Shown: positions 23,900-36,312, numbered from the stretch's first letter. The stretch is DNA of 64,000 nucleotides from Lepeophtheirus salmonis (GCF_016086655.4 NC_052138.2:32127403-32191402), one strand, 5' to 3'. Numbers and translations are program-made. Notes: generated by a model not told the origin, from the sequence alone.

Positions 23900-24215
23900 T
23901 AGAAACAGTCTGTATTATGGGCATGTCTAAAAAAACAACCGAAAATCAACATTGTAATCCCGCAAATTAGAAAAATCTTTTGAAATAGCGAAGTTTAGCT
24001 GTCATGACCTTCTATTAGATCAGCCACAATCAGCTGTAACAAGGAAGGAGGGGGAGATGAAAATAAACAAGGACATAGACAAAAGTTACTCCGGTGTCGA
24101 TCTCCAATTCTATTCTGATTCCAACAAGGAGTTATAAATGTAAATCTGCTATTTATCTAAAAGTTACCCTTCATCTTTTATGAGAACACAAGAATTGTCA
24201 AATATGTTTTGATAT
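23900..24215 (+). repeat. Dispersed repeat R2, copy 4
   Basis: Plus orientation. Blocks are GGGCATGTCTAAAAAAACAA, CGAAAATCAACATTGTAA, CATGACCTTCTATTAGATCA, CAATCAGCTGTAACAAGGAA and CCAACAAGGAGTTATAAATG. One of the longest copies. Confidence 0.7.
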
Positions 24216-24219
24216 GCCA

Positions 24220-25000
24220 GAATGTAGAAGAAACGAAAGTTCACTGGCTTGAAATTAAAAAAAAAATTACAACAGCTCAGGATAGAAAAATATACACTTC
24301 AGTTTGCCAACTCTAAAAAAACCAAAAAAACAAGGACGAGCCAACAAATATACCCAATTTTCATTACTAGACATGAGTATTAACTAACAAAGGATCCACA
24401 GCAAAAATAAACAAACAAACTAGTCGCCATATCAAACATAAATACGTGTACTAAATAAATAATATAATTGTTTTTTGAACCCTTTGATTTTTGGAATTTT
24501 TTTGGAGAAATTAGATCAATAAAAAGGTCAGTAATGATTTATACGGATTAAAGAAATATGACAGAACAAAACTAGGAAAATAACATAAAAACCGATTTTC
24601 AATGGATAGCAGTTGTACCTACCATTGTCTGGAGTAATTAGGGATCGGCTAAAAGGTAAATGTTGTCTAAAGGTTATATAAGATAACTTTGTAAGCTGTA
24701 TTTATGGTCGATGTTATTTGCACAAACCTGTAATTATTCATTAAGATGACTATATTGTTAATTCTTAGATTAACATAAGTTTAATGATCCACATCACAGA
24801 CATTGCATGGTGTTATTTATTCATACAGACAAACTTTGGATTTAGTATACGTATTAGATGGAAAGTTGTGTCATCCAAGCGAGTGGCCCTTTAAAATCTG
24901 AATACTATGAACTATATACTTCAAAAAGATATAATTCATTAACTAACAATAAAATTTCAACAAAATTAATAATATAAATCTGAGCTCACATATTAATAAT
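24220..25000. other. AT-rich stretch, nothing assigned
   Basis: No feature supported. Confidence 0.5.
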
Positions 25001-25004
25001 TAAT

Positions 25005-25120
25005 GTAGCCGGCCTTAGCAGCAATGATTTTTTCACGGCGGCAGTGGAAGGTATGTCAACCGCTGGCTGACAAAGGCTTTGAGGCCTCCGTGTTTTGTAA
25101 TAAAAATCATGACAACTGCC
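25005..25120 (-). pseudogene. mariner-like transposase, C-terminal scrap
   Basis: Minus strand reads NTEASKPLSASG, then after one stop HTFHCRREKIIAAKAGYI. This is the tail of a mariner-like transposase (NLEALKASV..EW..M...Y.R..RRRLEAIIAAKGGYI). Only the last 35 or so codons survive. Confidence 0.5.
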
Positions 25121-25484
25121 CAATCAATAAATTAGAAAAATGATATACCTATGTTTAGGAGATGAACTCTAGTTGGGTATGACTAAAGGACAAAGCGTAA
25201 CTCTGAATAATTTTGACACTTTATTATATGTTAAAACAATTGCCTTAGCTTATGATTCTTCTTTGATAGTAATTAGCATAATGAGAAAAATATTAAATAA
25301 AATATGTAGTCTGTTAACACTTAAGCAAGTTAGAATTAATTTTCCTCAAATTGAGCTAGTTATTGTTTATTTATGATTACTAGGGGTTTCTTATTTTTGA
25401 TTTGTTAAAAAATGTCTTGGTTCCTGGATCGAAATGAGTTCCTTTTGATAAAAAATATAATTGGCAAAGTTTGATCAAAATTGA

Positions 25485-25560
25485 CCAATGTTTAGAGGTA
25501 ACTCAATAGCCTAAATGTTTGGAAAAATGACCATTTTTTTCAAAAAGGCTATTTCTTTCT
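25485..25560 (+). repeat. Diverged single arm of the inverted-repeat element R5
   Basis: TTTAGAGGTAACTCAATAGC followed by CTAAATGTTTGGAAAAATGA resembles the inner arm of the element at 50861-51806 (TTTAAAGGTAGCTCAACGGC). Confidence 0.35.
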
Positions 25561-25924
25561 CGATTTCCAAGAAAACAGCTCAAAATATATTTTTTTTGTT
25601 TTAATTTTTTTCAAACTGACTTAATTTTTCTTAAAGAAATATTCATGTTTTTCTGAGAAAAAAAAAAGATCAAGTGAATTTCAAATCAAAATAGTTGAAG
25701 AGAAAACTAATACAAACACGTATAACGTATTCCACATAATGTTTTTATATTTTCCAGTTTTTTCACCACAAAATATGACATTTTTTTATGTAATTTTGTT
25801 GAATTGTTAAAGTCTTAGGCTGACAATTAGCTTTTTTTGATTCAGAAAAAATAATAAATAATGCTAAATTGCATGTCCAATTATGAAATTTATTAATAAA
25901 AAATATTTGAGTTATAAAATATGG

Positions 25925-26212
25925 ATTCATCAATTTGACCCTAGCTTAGTAAAACTTTTTTGAGAAAGAAAAATCAAATATTAAATTTTTGGGAAAATAA
26001 CTCAAATTTTACATACAAAAAAATCAAATATTTAATTTTTTGGAAAAATAATTTCAAAAATCTATACTTGATCACAGAAAATTAAATTTTTTTGATTTTT
26101 TTTTGTCATCCTGACCAAAAAATATTCTACTCAAAGAAAGAAAAAAAAAATATCTTCAATTTGGGGGAGGGGGCTACAGCCCCTCCAACCCACCCCCTGA
26201 CGACACCCCTGC
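25925..26212 (-). repeat. Repeat R4 (CAGGGGCGTCG-type end with minisatellite interior)
   Basis: On the minus strand the end reads CAGGGGTGTCGTCAGGGGGT, then a C/G-rich block. Inside it is a degenerate array of AT-rich units such as AAATCAAATATTTAATTTTT. The same build is seen at 36313-36873, and a matching right end at 61660-61727. The far end of this copy is not identifiable. Confidence 0.5.
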
Positions 26213-26219
26213 CTCTAGT

Positions 26220-27330
26220 AGTGAATGAATATTATCATGGATTTTAACATAATCTAAGGACCAAGGAGGAAAGGTTAGTGGTATAATCTGTTTTAAGAAG
26301 TGATAAAGTCATAACATATGCATTCATTCATGCATCTAAGTGTGATTACAATGTGTATTAAGCATTTCCTATCTACAAAAGTTCAACCGCAATTTTTTGA
26401 TTTATCTAATTGACCCTGTATTCATGCATTATAATATGTCGTAAAGAATTGAAAATATATGAATGTCTAACAAAGTGTGTAGAGAAATCACGTACCTTAG
26501 AATCAAAATGTGAGTTATAACAAATCCATTCTATTGTATTTCTTAAGTATAGAATATCTTTTTGAAAGAAAATGAGGGGTAAGAAAGAAATAAAATACTA
26601 ATTGTGGGATTTCCTTTGTAATCTGACAAAATAATTAAACAAAGCTGCATTCAAATAACAGCTGCTTCTAATAGTTTATTTACTAGTAAGCTAGCAAATT
26701 TAAGTTAGTTTGTAAATTTGTGTAAAAAAAGATTTTTATTTATTTATACAAAATAAAATAGTTTTTTTAAAAAAACAATAAATTAAATAAGAACCTGTTT
26801 TTGAGGATTATAAATTATAATCCAATGTGAATCCATGAACTCATTCATAATAATATGAAAGCTCTAATGATTTCCGATGATGTGTTGGTAAATTTTCATC
26901 CTTGCTGCTATAATCAAATTTGAAACATGTAATCTGTCCACAGATTTAAATATAATGGGCATACTTATATAGTCCATTTTAGATAGTTGAAGTCGGTGTC
27001 ACCGACTACAGTCACCTTGATAAAGCCAAGGTCAAGACCAAACTTGCATAAGCCAACTTTATTTGAGGACTTCACCCGTGACAGCTAAAATACTGTCTTT
27101 AAAAGATGAAACAGCGGCATTAAGGCAAAGACGAAATATATTTTTTTGTCAAACCCACTGATTCCGAGTTTTTATACTTTTTAATCTGGTGGATGTATAA
27201 CATTCAAAATTTGTAACTTAGACACTTAAATATTAGTGTTGTGATTTTAAGTAGCTGACTTAATAAGTTCGAAACATTGAAATATTGGATATAAAAAATA
27301 TAATTTGTTTTTCATTAACGAAACAAAATT
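26220..27330. other. AT-rich stretch with one short palindrome
   Basis: GTCGGTGTCACCGAC (26992-27006) is a near-perfect palindrome in otherwise unassigned DNA. It may be a border of the relic that follows. Confidence 0.35.
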
Positions 27331-27334
27331 TGTC

Positions 27335-28085
27335 AGAGAAGAAAACAAGGCTTAAGGTCTCAGCTTTCCTACGGGTCACACTTGAACTGTAATTTCAGAA
27401 AGACGTCTACTATGTGAAAAGAAGTTGGAACGTGATTAGAACTTTAAAAAGTTAAATGGTTCTGGTTAGACACCTACTATATAGGCAAAAAAATCTCAAA
27501 ATTTCCATCGATGGAAACTCAATCAAGTCAATGCGAAATCTTGCCAAAAATCTCTCACACATGAAATAATAAAACAGTTGTAAAACTTGGTGGTAAGTGC
27601 CTGGTAATATTACAAAGTCTTATCCTTACGAAGATATGAAACAGACCCATTTTCTAAATTGCAAATGAATTTTATATGATTTTCAATCTGCACATGTTGG
27701 AGGAGTGATCTATATTTTCAAATGAAAAACATTTGATGTAGACCTTTTTTTTAAAGGTCTTAATGTACGTTCTATCAGTTTTGGGGAGATAAATGACCAT
27801 GAGAAGATCATACAACTACAAAAAAGTATGTATCAGGTATGGATTAGGACCTCATATGGCTCTCTTGGGACTACAAATTTAATGCTAATGACTGTATTGA
27901 ATTCCTTCAAGAAAAATTGCTTGCTCGGGTAATCAAAATTCCCTGAAGGTAATATATTTAGACTTCTTGCACACACGGTCAAAATTACCCCATCATTTTT
28001 GTCCAAAAAAATCAATTTCTGGGAGAAAGCAAAGTGGCCACTCTATAGCCCAAATCCAAATCCTGTAGGGGGTGGTGTTAATTTA
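27335..28085 (+). pseudogene. mariner-like transposase relic, near full length
   Basis: Blocks are in order. IDGNSIKSMRNLAKNLSHMK (27508-27569) is the second helix-turn-helix. IFSNEK (27713-27730), then after a one-base shift KTFDVDLFFKGLNVRSISFG (about 27728-27787), is the block around the first catalytic Asp, which is Asn here. The second Asp block (FQQD.AP) is not readable in its expected place around 27950-27985. FWEKAKWPLYSPNPNPVGG (28018-28075) is the WPP.SPDLNP.D block, with both the SPD and the final catalytic Asp lost. Multiple frameshifts; inactive. No terminal repeats identified. Confidence 0.65.
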
Positions 28086-28089
28086 TGAA

Positions 28090-29790
28090 AATGATCAAAT
28101 TAAATTTTAGTCCAACTTTTTTGATGCAAGAGCATATTTTAAGTACTATACCAAGAAAAAATAATAATATCCGCCAAAAAACCCCTATTACACTGAAAAT
28201 TACTTTTTCACCCATGAATGCGTATTTTTTTATCTATTTTCAAAGTTATAAGATTAATCCTCATTTACTTTTATATAATATATATTTAGTTTATAAAGTT
28301 CAGTTTTAAACTCATAGAAAAGGTTAAAGGTCGCAAAAAGGTCGATGGTAGCATTTAATGTCAAATTCTTCTAAATTTTTATTTTAGCGTGTGTAGGGGG
28401 TGCGAGTTTTTCCCTACCAAGTGATAAAATCAAGAGGATTTTCCCATTTTGAATGAAGTCTTTCGATTCTCTTCTTTTGACTTATGATCACTAGATAATG
28501 GAATTAAGCACTAACTAGCTTATACTGAGCTAACAATGCGTCAGTCATATCCTTGGGTTGATCTTTATTGATGGTCAAATTAAATATATGTACCCTAATA
28601 AATCTCTCAATGTAGGTAGCTCAGACTTGAGGAGCTTCCAGTCCAAAAATAGTGTCCTTTTCTTTTCAAGGGTATTGTAATCATGGAAAGGGCTACTACA
28701 AAGTAACTTTTATTTTTGAAAGGATATATTGTAACAAATGTACAAGAAGTATTCTATCTTGGGATATAAATTACATTGGAGACTACTAACAAATGGATGT
28801 GTATTAGGCGCTTAGGAGCCTACATTAGATTTATATGTTTACATAGGTCCTTCTGAATAAAGCAAGGGGTTTCCTGCAGTTGTGCAATGCACTGTATATT
28901 ATAATACTTTGGAGGTGATTTTCTTAACATGGACATGGACTCAAGTATCTATAGAGTTTGGGTTTAGCACTGCCTTACTTATTACATTCTAGAATATTTA
29001 AGATCATATTCATCATGTGATACGCGATACGCTCAAATGATGATATGGCCTCGATTCAAAATATGATTAATCTACATACTGACACAAAAACCTCTCACTC
29101 AGTGATAAACCAGCCCCCTTCACAGTAGTTATCATATATATACATACAATCATGAATAGTATACAATTATAGACATACATTACCGTATTAATGAAATTAA
29201 ATAAATAATATGCAAATACAAATAAAATTAAAACGATATAATATCGATGATCCTGACTGCGACAATACTGAATGACACTACAATCAGATGGGCTGAAAAA
29301 CTAATAGCCTTTTTTACTTTTTCAACATATTTTTCCTTTTTACAATTCCATGTCAAAATTATTATATTAAATATACACATGAGTGTATCAAACAGAACAC
29401 ATTCTAGTATCTATCGAAATACTTTGAGTCTTGAAGTTTCAACATTGTCCCGTCCAATGCAGATTACAACAAGGACACACTGCCTCAACCATGATTTTGG
29501 AATAAATACTTCGGACTAGCAGCCAAAACAACAAAAACGTGTTACCTGCATATAGACAGCTGTCACTGGTGCTCAAAGTTCGTTGTTAAACAACAGCTGG
29601 AAGCTGTATATGTATTTCTAGTGCAATAAATTGGGTTTATTCTTGAGCTGTTTTTTTTTTTTAATACTTATCTGAAGAAGGAACTTTCTTTTTCCTTACA
29701 GTTGTCATTATTATTTAGTTCTTGTGTAGTGTTCTTCCTTTTCAGCTAGAATCATTTATATTCAGAACCTGATTGAACATTCCTGTGTGG
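28090..29790. other. AT-rich stretch, small unassigned frames
   Basis: Frames at 28085-28309 and 29247-29519 (74 and 90 codons) have no recognisable signature. Nothing else seen. Confidence 0.5.
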
Positions 29791-29794
29791 TCAT

Positions 29795-30185
29795 AAAAGA
29801 CAGAGAGTAACGTTCAGGATTTGCTATGTAGATATAATTGTAAATCTCTAGCTTCCTTGGTCAGATGGAGAAAATATATTACTATAATGTTTATTTTAAC
29901 TTAATCAGTGCAACTCCATCTAACCAATTAAAGGCTCATTAAAAAAAATATCATTCTTGGACTTAGAGTAGAATTGAGGATCAACGTCGAAGTAATTCTA
30001 GCCAATATCCTGGTTTATATTCTCCTTATTTTCCATCCTCGTCATAGTTGATTGTAGGAACTATCTTCTAAAACATTTATTCAATTGTCAGGTTTACCAT
30101 GCTCATTTTCGGTTTCTTTATTTTTAACATGCCCAAAATACACACGACTTTCATCAGTATGTATTTTATTAAATTGGTTAAAGAA
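29795..30185 (-). repeat. Dispersed repeat R2, copy 5, interrupted
   Basis: Minus-strand copy with AATTGAGGATCAACGTCGAA, TTCTAAAACATTTATTCAAT, CATGCTCATTTTCGGTTTCT and AACATGCCCAAAATACACAC. It is split by a short palindromic R1 insertion at about 29866-29945. Confidence 0.7.
29866..29945. repeat. R1 MITE nested in R2
   Basis: CCTTGGTCAGATGGAG on the left and CTCCATCTAACCAATTAAAGG on the right are inverted ends around about 45 AT-rich bases. The flanking DNA resumes the R2 sequence, so the element inserted after R2 was in place. Confidence 0.55.
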
Positions 30186-30484
30186 AGTACTAGAAGTGTT
30201 TGTTCAAAAAAACTCATATAAAAATATTTTGTACCCTATACACAATTTTAAATAGAAGCCTCATTTTTTTGTAGTTTAGATAGAGTTATATTTATATATA
30301 TTTTTGTTGACATTGTAAATTGTTTTTTTTAATAATGGATGTACTTGAAGGATAAATAAAGGTAACCTATTTATTTAATAAAATAGGTAGTTAATCTTTT
30401 GATTTGAAGCAACATAAACATGATTTTTGTGGGTATTGTATATAATAGATAGAATTGTAAGTGTATAAAAAAAAATAAAAGGAA

Positions 30485-30685
30485 AATTAACTTGGTAAGC
30501 CTGACAATTTAAATCATATTTTAGAGAGGGTAACATAGCTTTCATGACTTTACATTAGATTAGCTGTAATCATCTATTAGGAGAAAGTAATACAAAAAAA
30601 TCCAACTCCGGTTATGGTCAAACATATAGACTGGAATTACTCTGATATCATTCCTCAATTCCACTCTGAGTTTTAGGGTTATAAC
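30485..30685 (+). repeat. Dispersed repeat R2, copy 6
   Basis: Plus orientation, facing copy 5 at about 300 bases. Blocks are GCCTGACAATTTAAATCATA, CATGACTTTACATTAGATTA and CTCAATTCCACTCTGAGTTT. Confidence 0.65.
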
Positions 30686-30699
30686 TAATCAAATTTCAT

Positions 30700-32365
30700 T
30701 ATAACTTTAACAAATAATAACTTAACTTATGATTTGATTAGCTATAAGTAACGCTTGTAAAAAATAAATTTTATTTGAATACACTCACTATTTATTAAGT
30801 TATTACGGAAAGTTTACTGTTTCAATCTTTCTGCAGAGTAGGTTATTGTGTGGTTAAATTAAATTTTGTTTCAATTATATCGATAAACACTAATATTTTC
30901 AAGATTATTTAACATCAACTATCATAATACCATGAGTATAAATAAATAAAAAATATCCAATATATAGTCTAAATATATCGGTCGTTTTATTTAAGAACCT
31001 TGATCATTGCGTATAATGAAGCGTACTTCACTACCAAATGTTAAAGAATTATTTTATTTCTAGTTGAGGTGAATAAGTAAATACCCACAATGTGTCCTTA
31101 GATATCGTGAACTTTGTCTTATTGTCGTGCTGTAGCTTTTTAATCTTTGTAATGAGACTAATAAAGGGTGGAGGGATGTGGGAGATCTTGTAATCTCTCA
31201 TCCCGCGTCAAACAGCGCTGACACATGACCTATTTTGTCTACATCTCAGTTGTCCTTGTTCTGATAGAGAAATTTGTTTCACAAACTTTTTTTTTGGTTG
31301 CTCTATCAGATGATATTGCAGGGAAAAAATCCGTGGATTATTTATTTAGTCAATGAAACATTTCCAAAGTTTCATACACCATTTTCTGAGACACACTATA
31401 GTTCACATCGTTCATTGATACAAGTATATGTACATGTATTTGCCCTTGAGTTTTTATGCTTTATTTCCTAATAATAAATGAATTACAAACTTGTAAAATA
31501 AAGAACGTACATACCTACATGCTTATTATAAAAAGTTGGGACAAAATAAACTTTTTAATAGGGTTTTAAGAGAGAGAGAGAGAGAAAGAAATGAATATTA
31601 CAGATGTATGTACTAGTGGTGAGACTCGCTCCGAGGTTTGCTGATAATAAATATTTTTAGTTTGCTTATACTCTATTAGCACAATAACATCGTTAATTTA
31701 TTACCATTTTTCATTCCCTTTTGGGAGGACAGGTTGAGAGATTGTTATGTGCTAGAAATTGTTCAAATAACGTACATTTTTAGAAGGTGGCTTATTTATA
31801 TGTTCTTTTGATTTTGAATGACGCATGTCACAACTAGTATAAAGATTGACGCTTCAGTTGACATCTTAACAAATATTTGTTGTTTCAAAATAAACAAAGT
31901 GCGTTCACTTTTTTAAATGGACATGCTAAGCAACATGGAAGCCAAAAGATTAAAAAATGAAGACTTGATGCTCCACCAATATTTTATTCCTTACAGTGTG
32001 AAAATCAACCAAGAGTTTCAATTCGTGTTTTTGAAGACAAATGTACTGGCATCGGTCCATTAAGCCTTATCATCCTAGTTATACACCTTTAAAACCAAAT
32101 AAGTTTTTTCTAAATCTGATCCTGCTGGATTTTACTTTGTAACGAACAGAAAGCTAACTAAGTTTTCAGAACCAGGAGTGACAATTTATTGACTAATTTT
32201 ATATTATTCTCTGACAAAATACTATAAGAAACTGTACGGTCTAGGGCCAAGTGTGTTCATTATACATAACCATTGTATATAGGATTCACACAAATTACCT
32301 AATTTGCATATAATAATAGTCAAAGATCAAAAAAGCTCCGGAAACTTGAGACATAAATTTCATTG
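30700..32365. other. AT-rich stretch with one microsatellite
   Basis: (AG)n at 31569-31586. Otherwise nothing that I can assign. Confidence 0.5.
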
Positions 32366-32369
32366 GAAA

Positions 32370-33000
32370 TGTTCACATTTAGCCTAGAGCACAGCCCTAA
32401 GTATCTCTGGAAAGGACTTGCATGTTGAAACTATCATGTCCAAGGGTATGGGATTCCATACAGCCACCAGTTTGGCCTTCAGGTCGTCCAAACTCTAGCT
32501 AGGCTCTACTATCAAGAATGGACCACATAGAGTCATCTATGACGCTTAGGTAGGGCTTGATGGGGGCAGCCTGACTTGTACAAGAAGCCACTCAAATTTG
32601 CCTGCCACCACCGCTGTGTCTCTCTGGATATTTGAGAGAGGGCATCATCCTGTTGGAAGGTCTATGGCTCACTCTGGAAGTACTGTTTGGCCCAAGGAAC
32701 AAAATCTTCCTCAAGGATGGTGCTCATGTATTACTTGGTGTTGATCTTCATCCCGGCCGGCACAAACACCAAGGAGGACTTCCCTGTCTCAGTCACGGCC
32801 GCCCAAACCATCACAGACTGTGACTTTTGCACTTTGTTAACTCTATGGCCACCTAGCTCACCTTTTTTCGGCCAGAATCTGATCATTTTGGGGGTTAAAA
32901 GCCTGATCCACAGTTAAAATCTTCTCATCACTAAACAAAATATTGGGAGCCATGCTAGTCCTTAGCTTTTGAAGAATGACATTGCTTCTCTTGAGTTCTC
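32370..33000 (-). pseudogene. mariner-like transposase relic, catalytic two-thirds
   Basis: Best-preserved catalytic region in the window. Minus strand: LFSDEKILTVDQAFNPQND (about 32895-32945) holds the first catalytic Asp. After one frame change comes VQKSQSVMVWAAVTETGKSS, then LVFVPAGMKINTK (about 32735-32835). EP, a stop, then TFQQDDALSQ (about 32635-32672) holds the second Asp. VIDDSMWSILDSRA (about 32512-32555) fits the LDYSIWSVLEARA block with the third Asp. The last part runs to about 32370, where the family has RA.GGHFE. A few stops and at least two frameshifts make it inactive. The N-terminal DNA-binding domains are absent above 33000. Confidence 0.8.
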
Positions 33001-33389
33001 AAATTGAAATATTTTTACTCTTAGTCTTTAATCGTTCATGATCCTTATTTAAATTTAAATATTTGGTACCTAATAACAAGTCTTAAGATAATATTAAATC
33101 AATTATCATTTGATTTTGTATTGATTTTATCGATAATAATTGTTAGAATAAGTTTACAGATAGGATTATAAAATTATGGGAGCTTATACTGTACATTTCT
33201 ATACCTAACAACTATACAATAATATTAAATAAGCTATAAATAAAAAATAAACACGTCCATTAATTATTGATAATGTAATTTAAATTCAATTTCTTATTTA
33301 AAAGATATGAACAAATCAAATTTTATCATATTGACGCTTAGTTTACAGTCTATAATTATGTCTCCCATAATGATTTGTTTGTTACCAAT

Positions 33390-33710
33390 TTGATGTTGTG
33401 TTATAATTTTATTGATCAAAATTGTTCGATTAAGTTTTACGTTTTACCGGGAACAACTGTCATTTTTGAGGATTGGGCAGCCTATCGCAACCTTGGGAAT
33501 TAGTAAGATGCTGCACACTTTACTGTTGTACATAACTATAACCTGGTGGATCATTAACTGGAGCTCATGTTCAGATGATTGAGTATTTTTGGAGTTATTT
33601 CAAGGGTATGCTCAGCCATCCGGATAAATAAATACCTCTAGAGATCTTTTTCAGACTTATCCCAACGAGTATAAGGGAAGGAAGTGACTCAAGATTTTTT
33701 TTTATAGAAT
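33390..33710 (+). pseudogene. Merlin-like (IS1016-type) transposase relic
   Basis: YVLPGTTVIFEDWAAYRNLG (33437-33496), then, after two stops, HFTVVHNYNLVDH (33515-33553), and after a frame change TGAHVQMIEYFWSYFKGM (33559-33612). Together they match the C-terminal catalytic core of the ISXO2-like domain found in Merlin DNA transposons: LPGT.I.SD.WAAY..L, T VNH...FVDP, TGAHTQ.IE..W...K. The Asp in FEDW and the Glu in MIEYFW sit where the second and third catalytic residues belong. The N-terminal half is missing and frames are broken. I see no Merlin terminal repeats. Confidence 0.65.
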
Positions 33711-33719
33711 TCTTGACGA

Positions 33720-35080
33720 CATTATGAGTCAATCTCCGATAGGAAGTTCTTTCATATTTTTCATTTATTATTTAAAAATTCATTTATAGTCGACTTTTTT
33801 TCTGTTTCCTGACATAGTGGATTTGATGGCATATATGTCCTTCACAATGATACCCATTACTTTCATCCAAGAAGAATAATAATAGATTTGAAATATTATT
33901 CAAAAATTAGACTCGTTCAATAACTTTGGATCAAAACATTTTCTTTTGGAGGGATTGTGAATTAAACTGCTCTAATTTAATGTTTTTAATTTATTTTAGA
34001 ATACTTTTTTTCTTTGTTTAAGTATGCTCTTCCACACAATGAGCCCTTTCATCTAATTTCGTTGCCCTTTGAACTGCTAGTTATCCGAATAACTCGAAAA
34101 AGTCGTGATCCTTCTCTTCATCCGTCAAAATATTATTCACTTTGGTTTCCTTTTCTTGACGTACCGAAGTTATTTCCTCATTATTATTAAAAGGTTGCTC
34201 GAATAAAATTTCAACTTTAATCTCTCACTGTCTTCAATTTCGAGATAGAAAGTATGACGTGCGGGCCAACTTATAAATGATACCCAAAATAGCCTTCAAA
34301 ATTACAGATTGGGTAAAGTTGGGTATTGTAAAGTTAAAAAAACAATCTTTTGATGCAAAGTCCATAAATTTCAACCCCATATTGGCACTTTCAATTTTAA
34401 TTACTATGCAATATGAAAGTACTTTCTTTTAATTTTTAAAACCTCCTTTTTTGATATACATACATAAATAATTTTTGATTAGACATTTTGCTGACGACTT
34501 TTATAAAAGCAATATTATTCCGAAGATAAATTAGTCATAACTTTCTTAATATTAAAGCTGTAGACATGATTTTGCTATCAAAATATTTCTTATACCATTA
34601 TCTATCAGATAAAACAGACTAAAAATGAAATATTGTGGTTTTTATATATTGTAGGTACATAGTTCAATGGATAAAATGAGTATAGTCAATAAATTATTCG
34701 AGAAAGTAAATTTGTCTTTCTAAGAAAAGAAAAGATCTTTATATTAATAATAATTTATTCAAAACATAAAAGGAATGAATTACATGATGTTAATATAATG
34801 GATAAATCGATATAGATTATACCTAGGTTTGAAGTCAATTATATGTTTTCAGAAATAAGTTTAAAATAACTTATTATTTTTTCAATACAAGTACGAATAA
34901 AATATTAGTATTTTATTTCTTTTAAAAAATATTTCCACATTTTATACCCTTTCACTTTGTCAATAAGACGACCTTTTTTGTTCACACGCAACCTTGACTT
35001 TAAAAAAGAGGGAAAATGCGATATCAACTTAGCAGGAGCGTCTGCAGTATCTGCCCCCCTCCCCCCTCCTTTCATTGGTC
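33720..35080. other. AT-rich stretch with a weak exon-like segment
   Basis: A minus-strand stretch at 34081-34224 is open for 47 codons with acidic composition, ending at TAA; see findings. Nothing else. Confidence 0.4.
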
Positions 35081-35082
35081 AG

Positions 35083-35098
35083 ATGGAGTTGAAGTCTA
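35083..35098 (+). repeat. R1 end fragment
   Basis: TTGGTCAGATGGAGTTG-type end sitting directly before R2 copy 7. Confidence 0.4.
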
Positions 35099-35104
35099 TA
35101 ATGA

Positions 35105-35560
35105 AGTATAATGATGAAAATTTAGTGTAGAATGGGCATGTTAAAAAAAAAAAAAAAACTGATAATCAACATGGTTTTGGAGAAGGGAAAGAATAATGCC
35201 TATGAAGTTTCATTAGATCAGCAGTGAGAAGAGAGGAAGGAGAAAAGAATATAAAGAAGGACATTTGCTAGAATTACTCGGATGTCAATACCAAATTCTA
35301 CTTCAGGTCCAAAAAGGCCTGACAGCTATAACTACAAAATAAATCCTCAGGGTTACGCTCTTTTACGAGCACACACAAACGTTTAATCAGGTTTTGAATC
35401 TATTTATGATAATATGATCACTACTCAGGAATTAATAAAAAATGACAACTGCTATGGAATAAAAAAATTCCTTCGTTACAAACCCAATTACAAATTAACG
35501 AGCTGCTAAAAAACCCAAAGGATTTACATCATTATCTATAGACATTAAGAATATTTTCTC
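35105..35560 (+). repeat. Dispersed repeat R2, copy 7 (long)
   Basis: GGGCATGTT then 16 A, CTGATAATCAACATGGTTTT, AAGTTTCATTAGATCAGCAG, AATAAATCCTCAGGGTTACG, GAGCACACACAAACG and CAGGTTTTGAATC. It continues past the usual limit with blocks matching copy 9 (AATTTACATGACTATTTACT-like). Its minus-strand frame at 35495-35683 is not supported as a gene. Confidence 0.7.
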
Positions 35561-35689
35561 CTCTATGAACGACTGAGACGCGAATCTACCCACATGGAGT
35601 TTTAGAAAATAATTTCTCTGGCGCGTGTAGTCCATTGATATACATCGTTCTGCGAGTTTTTTTTTTTCTGTTTTTTGCAACATTAACAG

Positions 35690-36310
35690 TTTGTTTTGTT
35701 GTTAATGACATTCTTTCATTCTGGAGAAATGACCCTTGAAACGTAAAGCATGACCAGACAGGGTTGTAAGTAGATGATTTATGAAAAGTAGCACATAGGA
35801 TTTGTTAATAAGTTTTTTGGGATAAATGTATAATTTTCTACATGAAACTATCATTTTATAGGGGTGGAATTCGAAATTTCTTAATTGACATTCTAACCCC
35901 CCTCGGGGCGACCCTCGAAAACTCTGTAAAGTTTTGGCATTCTGAGAAAAGATATAATTAACTGTTTTTAATTTTTTAAATATAAAGAGTGAGAAGCTTA
36001 AATTTTTATAAAAGTTACAAATTTCTTTAAAGTATTCATTAGTTTATCCGAATTTCTATAATCAAACTAGTATTCTTCAGTTTTTGATGACGTTGCATGT
36101 ACTATGTAAAATAATAGCTACATCATTACAATTTTGTATTTCGAAAGCCTTTGTACTCACTTCTACAAAAAGAAGAATCCAAGAAATCAAAAGGAAAACC
36201 AATGAAATCTAAAGTAAAACAGTTAAATAAATTTATTAAACCTCGATTAAGAATTTAGAAATATCCAACACAAGGGATTATTAAGATAATTAAGGAATTA
36301 CATATAATTG
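35690..36310. other. AT-rich stretch, nothing assigned
   Basis: No feature supported. Confidence 0.5.
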
Positions 36311-36312
36311 GA

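Noticed and set aside
29247..29519. 90-codon plus-strand frame
   Set aside because: No recognisable domain, no conserved neighbours and no exon signals.
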